A stretch of 64,000 bases of DNA from the NCBI RefSeq assembly GCF_900182985.1, contig NZ_FXUY01000001.1, positions 4,030,001 to 4,094,000 of the forward strand. Direction: 5' to 3'. Below, one piece after another: positions 50,298-58,273 of this stretch. The notes below the pieces were generated by a model. It saw only the letters and a program-made list of their open reading frames with translations, did not search any database and was not told the DNA's origin. Made by a program: the position numbers and the translations under genes. Source of the stretch: Pseudomonas helmanticensis. GTDB taxonomy: Bacteria > Pseudomonadota > Gammaproteobacteria > Pseudomonadales > Pseudomonadaceae. Position 1 is the first letter of the stretch. Each line of letters starts with the position of its first letter.

Positions 50298-50478
50298 AAG
50301 CCCCTCACCCTAGCCCTCTCCCGGGGGGAGAGGGGACTGACCGAGTTGAATATTCGAGGTGCACCAACCTGATCTTGCTGTGTTGAATCCATAATCGACT
50401 CGGTTTTTCAGGTCGATGTGTGACGCAGGACACCTCGGTCGGCTCCCTCTCCCTCCGGGAGAGGGCTGGGGTGAGGGC
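50298..50478. repeat. composite repeat (family C), copy 4
   Basis: CCCCTCACCCTAGCCCTCTCCC, interior TTTCAGGTCGATGTGTGACG, right arm GAGGGCTGGGGTGAGGG. Same orientation as copies 1 and 3; between convergent genes. Confidence 0.88.
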
Positions 50479-50505
50479 CAAGCCTCACCACCGCCCCACA
50501 GACAA

Positions 50506-51378
50506 TCACCCCTGCCACTTGCCCCCTTCAACAATCACGCTCTCAGGCTTGGTGTCATCGCTCAGTTCTTTACGCACGTATTGGTCGTACAGCTTGAGCA
50601 GATACTTCTCTTCACCCAACTTCGTCAGCTCGGTATTCACCCAGTCACGCAGTTCGATATTGCCCTTCTTCACCGCCGGCGCAATCGGCGCTTCTGCACC
50701 GAGTTTGTCCTCCAGCACGCGGTACCCCGGGTTCTGCTTGGCCCAGCTGAACAGCACCAGATTGTCCTGCGCATAGGCATCGCCACGACCGTTGGCCAAG
50801 GCTTGCAGCGACTCGGAGTTCTTCTCGAACTTCAGCAGTTTCCAGTCCGGGTGGTTTTTGGTCAGCCAGATATCAGCGGTGGTGCCAGTGGTGACGATGG
50901 TGGTGCGAGTCGCCAGGTCATCAAGGTTTTTCACCGGGCTGCTTTGCGGTACCAGTGCCTGCACGGCAACCTTGAGGTTCGGGTTGGTGAACTCCACCGC
51001 TTCCTTGCGCTCCGGGGTCACGGTCATGTTGGCGAGGATCAGGTCGACCTTATCGCTTTGCAGGAACGGAATACGGCTCGCTGGCTCGACGGCAACGAAC
51101 TCGACCTTGGTCTCGTCACCGAGCAGATCCTTGGCGAAGCGCCGGCCGATGTCGGTATCGAAACCAACGTAACGCCCGGCCTCATCGACAAAACCGAACG
51201 GCGGCTTGTCGGTGAAGACGCCGACGATCAGCTTGTCGCGGGCCTTGATCTTGTCCAGATAACCAGCTGGCGCAGCGCTTTCGCTGGCGACTTTCGGCTT
51301 CGGTGGTTCTTCGGTTTTGCTGCAACCAGCGAGCAAGGCGAGGCTGAGCAAGGGCAGTAAAAAAGTGGCCGTTTTCAT
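50506..51378 (-). CDS. polar amino-acid ABC transporter, substrate-binding lipoprotein
   Basis: A 290-residue family 3 binding protein. The lipobox LALLAGC places Cys19 as lipidated residue. The core LIVGVFTDKPPFGFVDEAGRYVGFDTDIGRRFAKDLLGDETKVEFVAVEPASRIPFLQSDKVDLILANMTVTPERKEAVEFT fits PEB1/cystine- or glutamate-binding types. ATG 51378 overlaps the ATPase stop. The ligand may be cysteine/cystine given its neighbours, but aspartate or glutamate cannot be ruled out. Confidence 0.85.
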   Translation of the reverse strand: MKTATFLLPLLSLALLAGCSKTEEPPKPKVASESAAPAGYLDKIKARDKLIVGVFTDKPPFGFVDEAGRYVGFDTDIGRRFAKDLLGDETKVEFVAVEPASRIPFLQSDKVDLILANMTVTPERKEAVEFTNPNLKVAVQALVPQSSPVKNLDDLATRTTIVTTGTTADIWLTKNHPDWKLLKFEKNSESLQALANGRGDAYAQDNLVLFSWAKQNPGYRVLEDKLGAEAPIAPAVKKGNIELRDWVNTELTKLGEEKYLLKLYDQYVRKELSDDTKPESVIVEGGKWQG

Positions 51379-52157
51379 AACAGTTCCAGTTCCTTTGTCG
51401 GATTCGTTTTTGGCAGTGTTGCAACGAAGGAGAACTTCTCCAGAAACTGCTGCGCGCGTGCGGTTTGCGGGTTCGTAAAGAAAATCTCGGGCGGGGTTTG
51501 TTCAAGGATGCGCCCGGCATCCATGAACACGATGCGGTCGGCCACCGCGCGGGCGAAGGCCATTTCATGGGTGACAATCAACAGGGTCATGCCTTCGCGG
51601 GCCAGGCCCTGAATCACCTGCAAGACTTCCTTGACCATCTCCGGGTCGAGGGCAGCGGTGACTTCATCGAAGAGCATCACCCCTGGGTTCATGCACAACG
51701 AACGGACGATGGCGATGCGTTGTTGCTGGCCGCCGGAGAGCTGGCGCGGAAATGCATCGCGCTTGTCGGCCAGACCTACGCGTTCAAGCAAGGCCTCAGC
51801 TTGCTGCTGCGCTTCGCGGCGCTGGCGCTTCTGCACCTTCAGCGGGCCGAGCAGCAGGTTGTCGAGCACGCTCATGTGCGGGAACAGGTGATAACTCTGG
51901 AAAACCATGCCGATCTGCTGGCGGATGTCACGCCAGTCGGTGGCTTTGTCCAGCAGCTCGCGGCCGACAAATTTCAGGCTGCCGCTGTGTGCTTCTTCCA
52001 GACCGTTGAGGCACCGCAGCAAAGTGCTTTTGCCGCAGCCGCTAGGGCCGAGGATGACGATCACTTCGCCGCTCTGCACTTGCAGGTCGATGCCGTTGAG
52101 CACTTGCTGCTCGCCATAGAATTTGTTGAAGCCGTGAAACTCGATCAATGCGCTCAT
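51375..52157 (-). CDS. polar amino-acid ABC transporter, ATP-binding protein
   Basis: A 260-residue ATPase of the GlnQ/HisP type: Walker A GPSGCGKST, signature LSGGQQQR, Walker B VMLFDEVTAALDPEMV (Val in place of the usual Pro after Glu) and VTHEM. It lies between two permease genes upstream and the binding protein downstream; four-base overlaps on both sides. Confidence 0.92.
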   Translation of the reverse strand: MSALIEFHGFNKFYGEQQVLNGIDLQVQSGEVIVILGPSGCGKSTLLRCLNGLEEAHSGSLKFVGRELLDKATDWRDIRQQIGMVFQSYHLFPHMSVLDNLLLGPLKVQKRQRREAQQQAEALLERVGLADKRDAFPRQLSGGQQQRIAIVRSLCMNPGVMLFDEVTAALDPEMVKEVLQVIQGLAREGMTLLIVTHEMAFARAVADRIVFMDAGRILEQTPPEIFFTNPQTARAQQFLEKFSFVATLPKTNPTKELELL

Positions 52158-52813
52158 GCTGGCGTCCAGCGCCGCTCCAGCACGCGCGAGGCGGCCGAGA
52201 GCGGGTAGCAGATGAAGAAGAAAAACAGGAACAGCGCGCCGTAGATCAACACCGATTCGTAAGTGCGCTCGATGATCTGCTGGCCGACCTTGATCACGTC
52301 GACCACACCTATGAGCACCGCCAGCGAGCTGGTCTTGATGATCCGCGTGTAGACGTTGATGGTTGGCGGCGTCATGCGTTTCAGCGCTTGCGGCAACAGC
52401 ACGTAGCCGTAGAGTTGCGCAGTATTCAGGCCAATCGACAGCCCCGCCTCACGCTGGCCGCGTGGCAACGAATGCAGCGCACCGCGTGCCACTTCGCCAA
52501 CCTCGCTGGCTCCCCACAGCGACAGCACCAGTACCGCGCACCAGAAACTCGGAATGCTCAAACCAAAGAAAATCGGCAAGCCGAAAAACAACAGATACAA
52601 CCAGACCAGCACCGGAATCGCCCGGAACAGCTCCAGATACACCCGCAGAATCGCGTTCAGCCACGTGATGTTGAGCGTGCGCAACACGCCGTAGAGCACG
52701 CCGCCGATCGTACTGATGGCGATGCTCAGAAACGAGATCGACAAGGTTTGCCCGGCGCCCTTGGCCAATTGCGGCAACGACACCCAGAGCAACTCAAGAC
52801 CCGAACTGGCCAT
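52154..52813 (-). CDS. polar amino-acid ABC transporter, permease 2
   Basis: A 219-residue HisQ/GlnP-type permease with EAA loop EAGLSIGLNTAQLYGYVLLPQALKRMTPPTINVYTRIIKTSSLAVLIGVVD. It overlaps the preceding permease by 20 bases, which brings the ribosome binding site GGAGGCTCCAGC inside that gene. Two different permeases give a heterodimeric channel. Confidence 0.91.
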   Translation of the reverse strand: MASSGLELLWVSLPQLAKGAGQTLSISFLSIAISTIGGVLYGVLRTLNITWLNAILRVYLELFRAIPVLVWLYLLFFGLPIFFGLSIPSFWCAVLVLSLWGASEVGEVARGALHSLPRGQREAGLSIGLNTAQLYGYVLLPQALKRMTPPTINVYTRIIKTSSLAVLIGVVDVIKVGQQIIERTYESVLIYGALFLFFFFICYPLSAASRVLERRWTPA

Positions 52814-53459
52814 GCTGGAGCCTCCTTTCCAGACGGCTGAGCAGCAGCGACAGCGGCAAGAACAACAGCACGCAGATCAGCGTCAGCACGGCGAGCATTT
52901 CGTAGGTTTTGTAATAGAGCGCGATGTAGCTCTTGGTGGTGTAGAGGATTTCCGGCACCGCCACCGCCGAGACCACGGTGGTTTCCTTGAGCAGGAAAAT
53001 GAAATTGGCGAACAGCGACGGCAGGCTGAGGATCCCCGCTTGCGGCAGGATCACGTAGCGCAGCAATTGGCCGTGGGACAGGCCGATGGAGCGTCCCGAT
53101 TCCAGCTGCGCCTGCGGTACGGCATCGACGCCGGCGCGCAGCACTTCGGTGAGGTAGGCGCCACCGAGAAAGGTCATGGTGATGATCGCGGCGGTGAAAC
53201 CGGAAACCTGAATTCCCGCTGCCGGCAAGGCGAAGTAGACGAAGAACAGCTGGATCAGTAGCGGCGTGTTACGCGCCAGTTCCACGTACAGGCCGACCAG
53301 CTTTTGCAGGTAAGGCGTGCGGAATACCAGAATCGTCGCGTTGAGCAGCGCCACCAGTAACGAGGTACCGATGGCGATGAAACCGACCTGCAGCGTCACG
53401 CCCACGGCTTTGAGAAACGCCGGCAGGGTGCTGAGGATGAAAGCGTAATCGAAGGTCAT
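52794..53459 (-). CDS. polar amino-acid ABC transporter, permease 1
   Basis: A 221-residue permease of the same family: VELARNTPLLIQLFFVYFALP and EAA loop ESGRSIGLSHGQLLRYVILPQAGILSLPSLFANFIFLLKETTVVSAVAVPE. First gene of the four-gene operon. Start ATG 53459 with GGACGTTTC upstream; the AT-rich region above (53540-53640) holds the presumed promoter. Confidence 0.91.
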   Translation of the reverse strand: MTFDYAFILSTLPAFLKAVGVTLQVGFIAIGTSLLVALLNATILVFRTPYLQKLVGLYVELARNTPLLIQLFFVYFALPAAGIQVSGFTAAIITMTFLGGAYLTEVLRAGVDAVPQAQLESGRSIGLSHGQLLRYVILPQAGILSLPSLFANFIFLLKETTVVSAVAVPEILYTTKSYIALYYKTYEMLAVLTLICVLLFLPLSLLLSRLERRLQHGQFGS

Positions 53460-53621
53460 GAAACGTCCTGGACGTCGCTCGGTAAGCGGCGGTGATGCAG
53501 TCCATGGACAGCGGATGGCTGTCCGGCAGGGGATGACTTTATAGGTATAAAAACCAGAATTTAAATACCGTTAAAGCATATTGATATCACCCAAAAAACT
53601 ATCTTGTAGGTTTGCCGGGAA

Positions 53622-53640
53622 GGAATAAGAAGGCTATTTT
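53622..53640. promoter_or_regulatory. AT-rich putative CysB-type site above the amino-acid importer operon
   Basis: GGAATAAGAAGGCTATTTT, nearly the same as GGAATAAGAAGCTATTTATT at 56800. It is 163 bases above the permease start (-) and about 100 bases above the small ORF at 53741 (+), and could serve either. Confidence 0.45.
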
Positions 53641-53740
53641 CCTTTGCGCTGTAGGACGGATCTTTTTTTCACAAAAGCCCTCCAAGGATGAACAGCTTTT
53701 GGCCAGACTCCCCCGGCCAAACCATAACAAGGAAGACAAC

Positions 53741-53833
53741 ATGGACGTAAAAGTGCCGCAGCGACTGGATCCGCAGGACATTGTGAAATTGCTCGTGGCG
53801 TTGCGCCGGGCGTTGAAGGCTCAGGTGGCCTGA
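53741..53833 (+). CDS. candidate 30-residue small protein or orphan leader peptide
   Basis: A 30-codon frame beginning MDVKVPQRLDPQDIVK and ending ALKAQVA, predicted as one amphipathic basic helix. AAGGAAGACAAC before the ATG is a strong ribosome binding site, and a GGAATAAG element lies upstream. It is followed directly by a family C repeat, so nothing is downstream for it to lead. Translation is plausible but unproven. Confidence 0.45.
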   Translation: MDVKVPQRLDPQDIVKLLVALRRALKAQVA

Positions 53834-53841
53834 GAATCAAG

Positions 53842-54037
53842 AGCACCCTCACCCCAGCCCTCTCCCCGAGGGAGAGGGGGCTGAGCGAGGTGTCTGGCGT
53901 CATACATCGACCTGAAAGACCGAGTCGATTATGGATTCGGCAGAGATCTTTCACGTCGGCGTATTGCGTCAATATCCCCCATTCAGTCCCCTCTACCTCT
54001 GGGCGGTCCGACGTTTCGGGAGGGTTAGGGTGAGGGC
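53842..54037. repeat. composite repeat (family C), copy 5
   Basis: ACCCTCACCCCAGCCCTCTCCC at the left and GGGTTAGGGTGAGGG at the right; the interior (CATACATCGACCTGAAAGACCG) is inverted relative to copy 1. The right arm is eroded. Confidence 0.82.
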
Positions 54038-54056
54038 CGCTTTGCGCACGCACACA

Positions 54057-54092
54057 AAAACGCCGATGACCGTCGCTGGCCATCGGCGTTTT
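54057..54092 (-). terminator. intrinsic terminator of the orphan metQ
   Basis: AAAACGCCGATG and CATCGGCGTTTT form a perfect 12-base stem with a 12-base loop, 32 bases after the metQ stop codon. Confidence 0.9.
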
Positions 54093-54124
54093 CATACCTT
54101 GAAGGGGTTCACTCAAGCGTCAGA

Positions 54125-54922
54125 TCAGAACGCCGGCAGTACCGCGCCGTTGTACTTCTTCTCGATGAACGCTTTGACTTCCGGGCTGGTCAGGGCTTTG
54201 GCCAGTTTCTGGATCGCGTCGCTGTTCTTGTTGTCCTCGCGGGCCACCAGGAAGTTCACGTAAGGCGAGTCAGCACCTTCGATCACCAGAGCGTCCTTGG
54301 TCGGGTTCAACTTGGCTTCCAGCGCGTAGTTGGTATTGATCATGTCCAGATCAACTTCTTTCAGAACGCGTGGCAGCAGCGCCGATTCCAGTTCCTTGAA
54401 CTTGAAGTTGTGCGGGTTCTTGGCGATGTCTTTCGGCGTTGCCAGGGCGTTTTTCGGGTCTTTCAGTTCGATCAAACCAGCCTTCTGCAACAGGATCAGT
54501 GCACGGCCGCTGTTGCTGCCTTCGTTGGGGATGGCGATGGTCGCGCCGTCCGGCAGTTCAGCCAGGGTTTTGTACTTGCTCGAGTAACCACCGAACGGTT
54601 CAACGTGCACGCCTTGCACGGTCACCAGGTACTTGGATTTGTCGTCCTTGTATTTGCCCTGGTTGAAGCTGTTCAGGTACGGCAGGGTCTGGAAGTAGTT
54701 GGCGTCCAGACGCTTCTCGCCCACCTGTACGTTCGGCTGAACGTAGTCAGTAAAGACTTTGATTTCCAGATCTACGCCTTCTTTGGCCAGGGTCGGCTTG
54801 ATCAGCTCGAGGATTTCAGCGTGCGGAACCGGGGTCGCGGCAACCACCAGTTTCTCGCCGGCGTTGGCCAGAGAAGCAGTCAGAGCAGCCGCCAATGCGG
54901 TAAACAACAGAACCTTTTTCAT
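54125..54922 (-). CDS. metQ: MetQ/NlpA-family binding protein without its own permease genes
   Basis: A 265-residue periplasmic binding protein. Signal peptide MKKVLLFTALAAALTASLANAGE; core EKLVVAATPVPHAEILELIKPTLAKEGVDLEIKVFTDYVQPNVQVGEKRLDANYFQTLPYL and IAIPNEGSNSGRALILLQKAGLI are classical MetQ. No metN or metI lies beside it, so it presumably feeds an importer elsewhere, perhaps the MetNI at 41-43 kb. It differs clearly from the metQ at 40240. Three TTATTC-type elements upstream suggest sulfur control. Confidence 0.92.
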   Translation of the reverse strand: MKKVLLFTALAAALTASLANAGEKLVVAATPVPHAEILELIKPTLAKEGVDLEIKVFTDYVQPNVQVGEKRLDANYFQTLPYLNSFNQGKYKDDKSKYLVTVQGVHVEPFGGYSSKYKTLAELPDGATIAIPNEGSNSGRALILLQKAGLIELKDPKNALATPKDIAKNPHNFKFKELESALLPRVLKEVDLDMINTNYALEAKLNPTKDALVIEGADSPYVNFLVAREDNKNSDAIQKLAKALTSPEVKAFIEKKYNGAVLPAF

Positions 54923-55025
54923 GCAGTGTCCTTATCGAAAATCACGGTCGCGAATGGCGACGGCATTTAATACGAGTGCCAGTGAAGTGCTATCTCTGGC
55001 GTGAAGCGGACAATACCGGTATTTT

Positions 55026-55064
55026 TTATTCCCGGACAATAACGTTTATTCACGTTGTTATTCC
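55026..55064. promoter_or_regulatory. triple TTATTC element upstream of the orphan metQ
   Basis: TTATTCC at 55026-55032, TTATTC at 55046-55051 and TTATTCC at 55058-55064, spaced about one to two helical turns. They lie 104-142 bases above the metQ start and resemble half-sites of the other elements in this island. Confidence 0.5.
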
Positions 55065-55090
55065 ATTTTGTTCATACACCCGATTTAGAC

Positions 55091-55187
55091 GTGTAGGAGC
55101 TGCCGAAGGCTGCGATCTTTTGATTTTCAATAGGTTAAATCGCCAAAGCAGGGTCAAAACATCGCAGGCTGCGCCAGCTCCTACAGG
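55091..55187. repeat. REP pair (family A), diverged
   Basis: GTGTAGGAGCTGCCGAAGGC ... and CATCGCAGGCTGCGCCAGCT. The right arm reaches into the last codons of the sigma-54 regulator gene. Confidence 0.82.
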
Positions 55188-56101
55188 AGACCGGTGTTTT
55201 TCAGGAGTTGCTTGAGGGCGGTCTGGTCGGTTGTCGAGCCGGTGGAGAGGATCTGCTTGATCTGGGCCTCGATCTGCGTCAGTAGCGGCGGCAGATTGAG
55301 GTGCTCCGGGAGGATTTCGTCGCCAGTGCTCACCAGCAAGGCGAAGTGAATGACGTTTTCCAGTTCGCGGGTGTTGCCCGGCCAACTGTGCTGTTCAAGC
55401 ACGTGCTGCGCGGCTTCGCTGATCAGTGGCACAGGGAGATCCAGACGCTGGCTGTAGATGCCGAGGAAGTATTCGGCCAGCGAGAGGATATCGCCGGTAC
55501 GCGCGCGCAACGCTGGCAGCTCGAGATGTCCCTCGCTGAGGTAATGATAGAGCCGCTCGTGGAATTTCCCGGCGTCGACCGCTTGCGCCAGATCGATGCT
55601 GGTCGCGGCCACCAGGCGCACATCCACCGGGCTCGGCTGATGCGCACCGACGCGGGTGACTTCGTGGTTTTCCAAAGCGGCAAGCAGTTTGATCTGGATC
55701 GGCAGCGGCAGGTCGCCGATCTCATCCAGATACAACGTGCCGCCATTGGCCGAACCGAACCAGCCAGCGCGACTGCTGGCCGAACCGCTGTAACCGCCGG
55801 CGGCGTAGCCAAATAATTCCGCGTCGGCGTAGGTCGGGCTGATGGCGCCGCAATTGACCGAAACGAACAAACCGCTGCGATCACTGGCGCGATGGATATG
55901 CCGGGCGAGCAACTCCTTGCCGGTACCGGTCTCGCCACGGATCAAAACCGAAATCGAGCGCGGCGCCAGATGCTCGAGTTCTTCACGTAATTGCCGCGAA
56001 CGCGGATCGACGAACACCAGCGCTTTGGCGCGAATGCTCAGGGGGCTTTTTTCCGCATCGGGAAAGGTCAGCAACGGCTGACCGAAAGTTTCGAAACTCA
56101 T
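55181..56101 (-). CDS. short sigma-54-dependent activator (SfnR-like, AAA+ only)
   Basis: A 306-residue enhancer-binding protein made up almost only of the AAA+ domain: Walker A GETGTGKE (56-63), sigma-54 contact loop, Walker B GTLYLDEIGD (121-130), and SWPGNTRELENVIHFALL. The contact loop reads GGYSGS (102-107) where most members have GAFTGA. There is no receiver or sensor domain in front, like SfnR of P. putida, which drives dimethyl sulfone genes. After NLPPLL the C-terminus is only about 35 residues and shows no obvious Fis-type helix-turn-helix. It follows the small hydrolase gene after 51 bases. No convincing -24/-12 promoter was found by eye in the window. Confidence 0.82.
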   Translation of the reverse strand: MSFETFGQPLLTFPDAEKSPLSIRAKALVFVDPRSRQLREELEHLAPRSISVLIRGETGTGKELLARHIHRASDRSGLFVSVNCGAISPTYADAELFGYAAGGYSGSASSRAGWFGSANGGTLYLDEIGDLPLPIQIKLLAALENHEVTRVGAHQPSPVDVRLVAATSIDLAQAVDAGKFHERLYHYLSEGHLELPALRARTGDILSLAEYFLGIYSQRLDLPVPLISEAAQHVLEQHSWPGNTRELENVIHFALLVSTGDEILPEHLNLPPLLTQIEAQIKQILSTGSTTDQTALKQLLKNTGLL

Positions 56102-56152
56102 GGCAGACTCCCGCCCAAAACCGCCGGCAGACGGGGGCGTTGAAAGAAAAAA

Positions 56153-56734
56153 TCAGGCGCGACGGCGGGCGTGGTGTTCCATACGGTTTTGCAGGCGATA
56201 GAGATACGCAAAACCCTGCTCCCAACGCTGATGCCCGGACTTCACATTGATGTGCCCGGCACCGCCGAGAATGCCCGCCTCGGCGCCCCAGTTACGCGCC
56301 AGCTGCAGCGCTCGCGGGGCGCTGACGGCGGCGTCGTTGTCGGAGCTGACGACCTGACTTGGGAATGGCAGCAGATCCGTCGGGATCGGGGCAAAATTGC
56401 GCAATGCCGGGGCGCAGGTCGGACGTTCTACATCCGCTGGCGCGACCAGCAAGGCACCGCGCACCTGACGCAGGTATTGCAACGGCGCAGTGGCGGCCCA
56501 GTGAGCAACGGTGACGCAGCCGAGACTGTGCGCGATGAGGATCACCGGCGTGCTGTCGGCGGCGATCGCATCCGCCAGTGCCGCCACCCAGTCTTCGCGG
56601 CGCGGCGTCAGCCAATCGGCCTGCTCGACCCGCGCACTGTTCGGCAGGCTGTTCTGCCAATGGGTTTGCCAATGATCATCTGGCGATCCTTGCCAGCCCG
56701 GCACAATCAGGTAGCGGATTGATTCGTTGCGCAT
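56153..56734 (-). CDS. RBBP9/YdeN-family serine hydrolase
   Basis: A 193-residue alpha/beta hydrolase. N-terminus YLIVPGWQGSPDDHWQTHWQ is the family signature; the nucleophile is in IAHSLGCVTVAHW, the acid in VVSSDNDAAVS and the histidine in GGAGHINVKSG. Substrate unknown; several homologues are esterases. ATG 56734 follows AGGAGAGCTTCCCC. It probably forms an operon with the sigma-54 activator and has an AT-rich element upstream. Confidence 0.85.
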   Translation of the reverse strand: MRNESIRYLIVPGWQGSPDDHWQTHWQNSLPNSARVEQADWLTPRREDWVAALADAIAADSTPVILIAHSLGCVTVAHWAATAPLQYLRQVRGALLVAPADVERPTCAPALRNFAPIPTDLLPFPSQVVSSDNDAAVSAPRALQLARNWGAEAGILGGAGHINVKSGHQRWEQGFAYLYRLQNRMEHHARRRA

Positions 56735-56799
56735 GGGGAAGCTCTCCTGCGTCGTGTCTGTTCCTGAACGAGTATAGGGAGAGGATTTATATTCGTTAA

Positions 56800-56820
56800 G
56801 GAATAAGAAGCTATTTATTA
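56800..56820 (-). promoter_or_regulatory. AT-rich putative CysB-type site above the hydrolase-activator operon
   Basis: Reading toward the gene: TAATAAATAGCTTCTTATTC then C, with TTCGTTAA-type sequence following. It lies 66-86 bases above the start codon. Confidence 0.45.
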
Positions 56821-56867
56821 AGACCTGAATTGAATATGAGATTTGTGCGTGCGTTGAAATCTTTTCC

Positions 56868-57028
56868 CCCTCACCCCAGCCCTCTCCCCCAAGGGGGCGA
56901 GGGGAAAAGGAGCCGATCTTCATGCCGTTCAAATCTTGAGTTCGACTCGATATCCCACGTCGGCGTACGTCTACCAAATACCTCGATCAGTCCCCTCTCC
57001 CTCTGGGAGAGGGCTAGGGTGAGGGGCT
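56868..57028. repeat. composite repeat (family C), copy 6
   Basis: CCCCTCACCCCAGCCCTCTCCC at the left, GAGGGCTAGGGTGAGGGG at the right. The interior (CGATCTTCATGCCGTTCAAA) matches copy 2 in inverted order, so copies 2 and 6 form a subtype. It fills the 366-base gap downstream of exbD. Confidence 0.83.
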
Positions 57029-57100
57029 TTTTCAACGCAATAAATAAAAAAAAGGGCCGCACCCTGCCAAGGAGACGGCCCCGGAAAAACATGAAAGCTT

Positions 57101-57502
57101 TTACCGCGCGGTGATCACCGATAATTTGGTAATCCCCGCGCGCTCGATCGAGGCCATGGCGCGCGCCACTTCGCCGTAGTTCACCCCGTCATCGGCCTGC
57201 AATTGCACGCGCACTTCCGGGTCCTTGGCTTTCGCCGACTTCAAGTTGAATTCCAGCAAGTCCGGCTGAATCTCATCCTTGTTGATAAACAGTTTGCCGG
57301 CGCCATCGATGCTCACCACCAGCGGGTCCTTCTGCTCGACCGGCGCCACCGCTTCGGTCTTCGGCAGGTTGATCGGTATCGCGTTGGTCAGCAGCGGCGC
57401 GGTGACGATAAACACCACCAGCAGCACCAGCATCACATCCACCAGCGGCGTCACATTGATCTCGCTGAGCACCTCATCACTGTCTTGCGTGGAGAAGGCC
57501 AT
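57101..57502 (-). CDS. exbD: ExbD/TolR-family biopolymer transport protein
   Basis: A 133-residue inner-membrane protein with one helix (VDVMLVLLVVFIVTAPLL, about 21-38). The essential aspartate is in PLVDVML. The periplasmic part is short and helical. It works with ExbB and TonB to energise outer-membrane receptors. Last gene of the tonB-exbB-exbD operon; it starts 1 base after exbB ends. Confidence 0.93.
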   Translation of the reverse strand: MAFSTQDSDEVLSEINVTPLVDVMLVLLVVFIVTAPLLTNAIPINLPKTEAVAPVEQKDPLVVSIDGAGKLFINKDEIQPDLLEFNLKSAKAKDPEVRVQLQADDGVNYGEVARAMASIERAGITKLSVITAR

Positions 57503-57503
57503 A

Positions 57504-58229
57504 TCAGGACGCCTCCTTCACTTTTGCCGCGTTGCCCGGCGCTGCAACCTTGTGCGCGGTCGGGTGGATCAGCACGCGGAACGCACTCTTCTGCGCCAGG
57601 CTGTAGAAATCGTGGGCGAAGTCATCGAGATCCGCCGCCGTCAGTTTCAACCGACGCAAAAAGTAGTTGTAAACCAGCACCGCCGGCACCGCGACAGCGA
57701 TCCCCACACCGGTGGCGACCAGTGCCGCACCAATTGGGCCGGCGACCGTTTCCAGGCTCGCCGAACCCGCTGCGCTGATACCTTTCAACGCCTCCATGAT
57801 CCCCCACACCGTGCCGAACAAACCAATGAACGGCGACGTACTGCCGATACTCGCAACCACCGCCAGACCGGTTTCCAGCGAACGGCGTTCGCGGACAATC
57901 TGCTGACGCAACGCACGCTCCAGGCGATCCTGATGGTTGATCGCCTGGCTCAGATCCGCGGCCTGTGGCGCCTCACCTACTTGAATCGCTGCGTAACCGG
58001 CTTGTGCCACCCGGGCCGCAGCGCCGGGTTGGGTTTCGCTCAATTCAGCGGCGGAATCGAGACTCGACGCCGCCCAGAAACGTTTATGAAACTTGCGATC
58101 CTGTGCCTTCAGGCGACCGAACTGCACAGCCTTGAGCAATGCCAGGCCCCAGGTGGCGACGGAAAAAACCACCAGCAGCCAGATCACCGCGCTTTCGATG
58201 GATTCCAGTGGAGATGCCAGTAACGTCAT
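57504..58229 (-). CDS. exbB: ExbB/TolQ/MotA-family proton channel protein
   Basis: A 241-residue protein with three helices: residues about 10-30, 120-145 and 165-190. The conserved ASIGSTSPFIGLFGTVWGIMEALKGI and ATGVGIAVAVPAVLVYNYF blocks are diagnostic. It forms the proton-conducting pentamer around ExbD. Context with tonB matches the tonB2-exbB1-exbD1 set of P. aeruginosa. Confidence 0.95.
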   Translation of the reverse strand: MTLLASPLESIESAVIWLLVVFSVATWGLALLKAVQFGRLKAQDRKFHKRFWAASSLDSAAELSETQPGAAARVAQAGYAAIQVGEAPQAADLSQAINHQDRLERALRQQIVRERRSLETGLAVVASIGSTSPFIGLFGTVWGIMEALKGISAAGSASLETVAGPIGAALVATGVGIAVAVPAVLVYNYFLRRLKLTAADLDDFAHDFYSLAQKSAFRVLIHPTAHKVAAPGNAAKVKEAS

Positions 58230-58273
58230 GATGATTCCCTCGTGTAAACGTTTCGCGCGAATTTGGTTTCGGT

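Noticed and set aside
7180..57028. CRISPR-like spaced repeats
   Set aside because: All repeated units are paired palindromes in separate gaps, not arrays with regular spacers; no cas genes.
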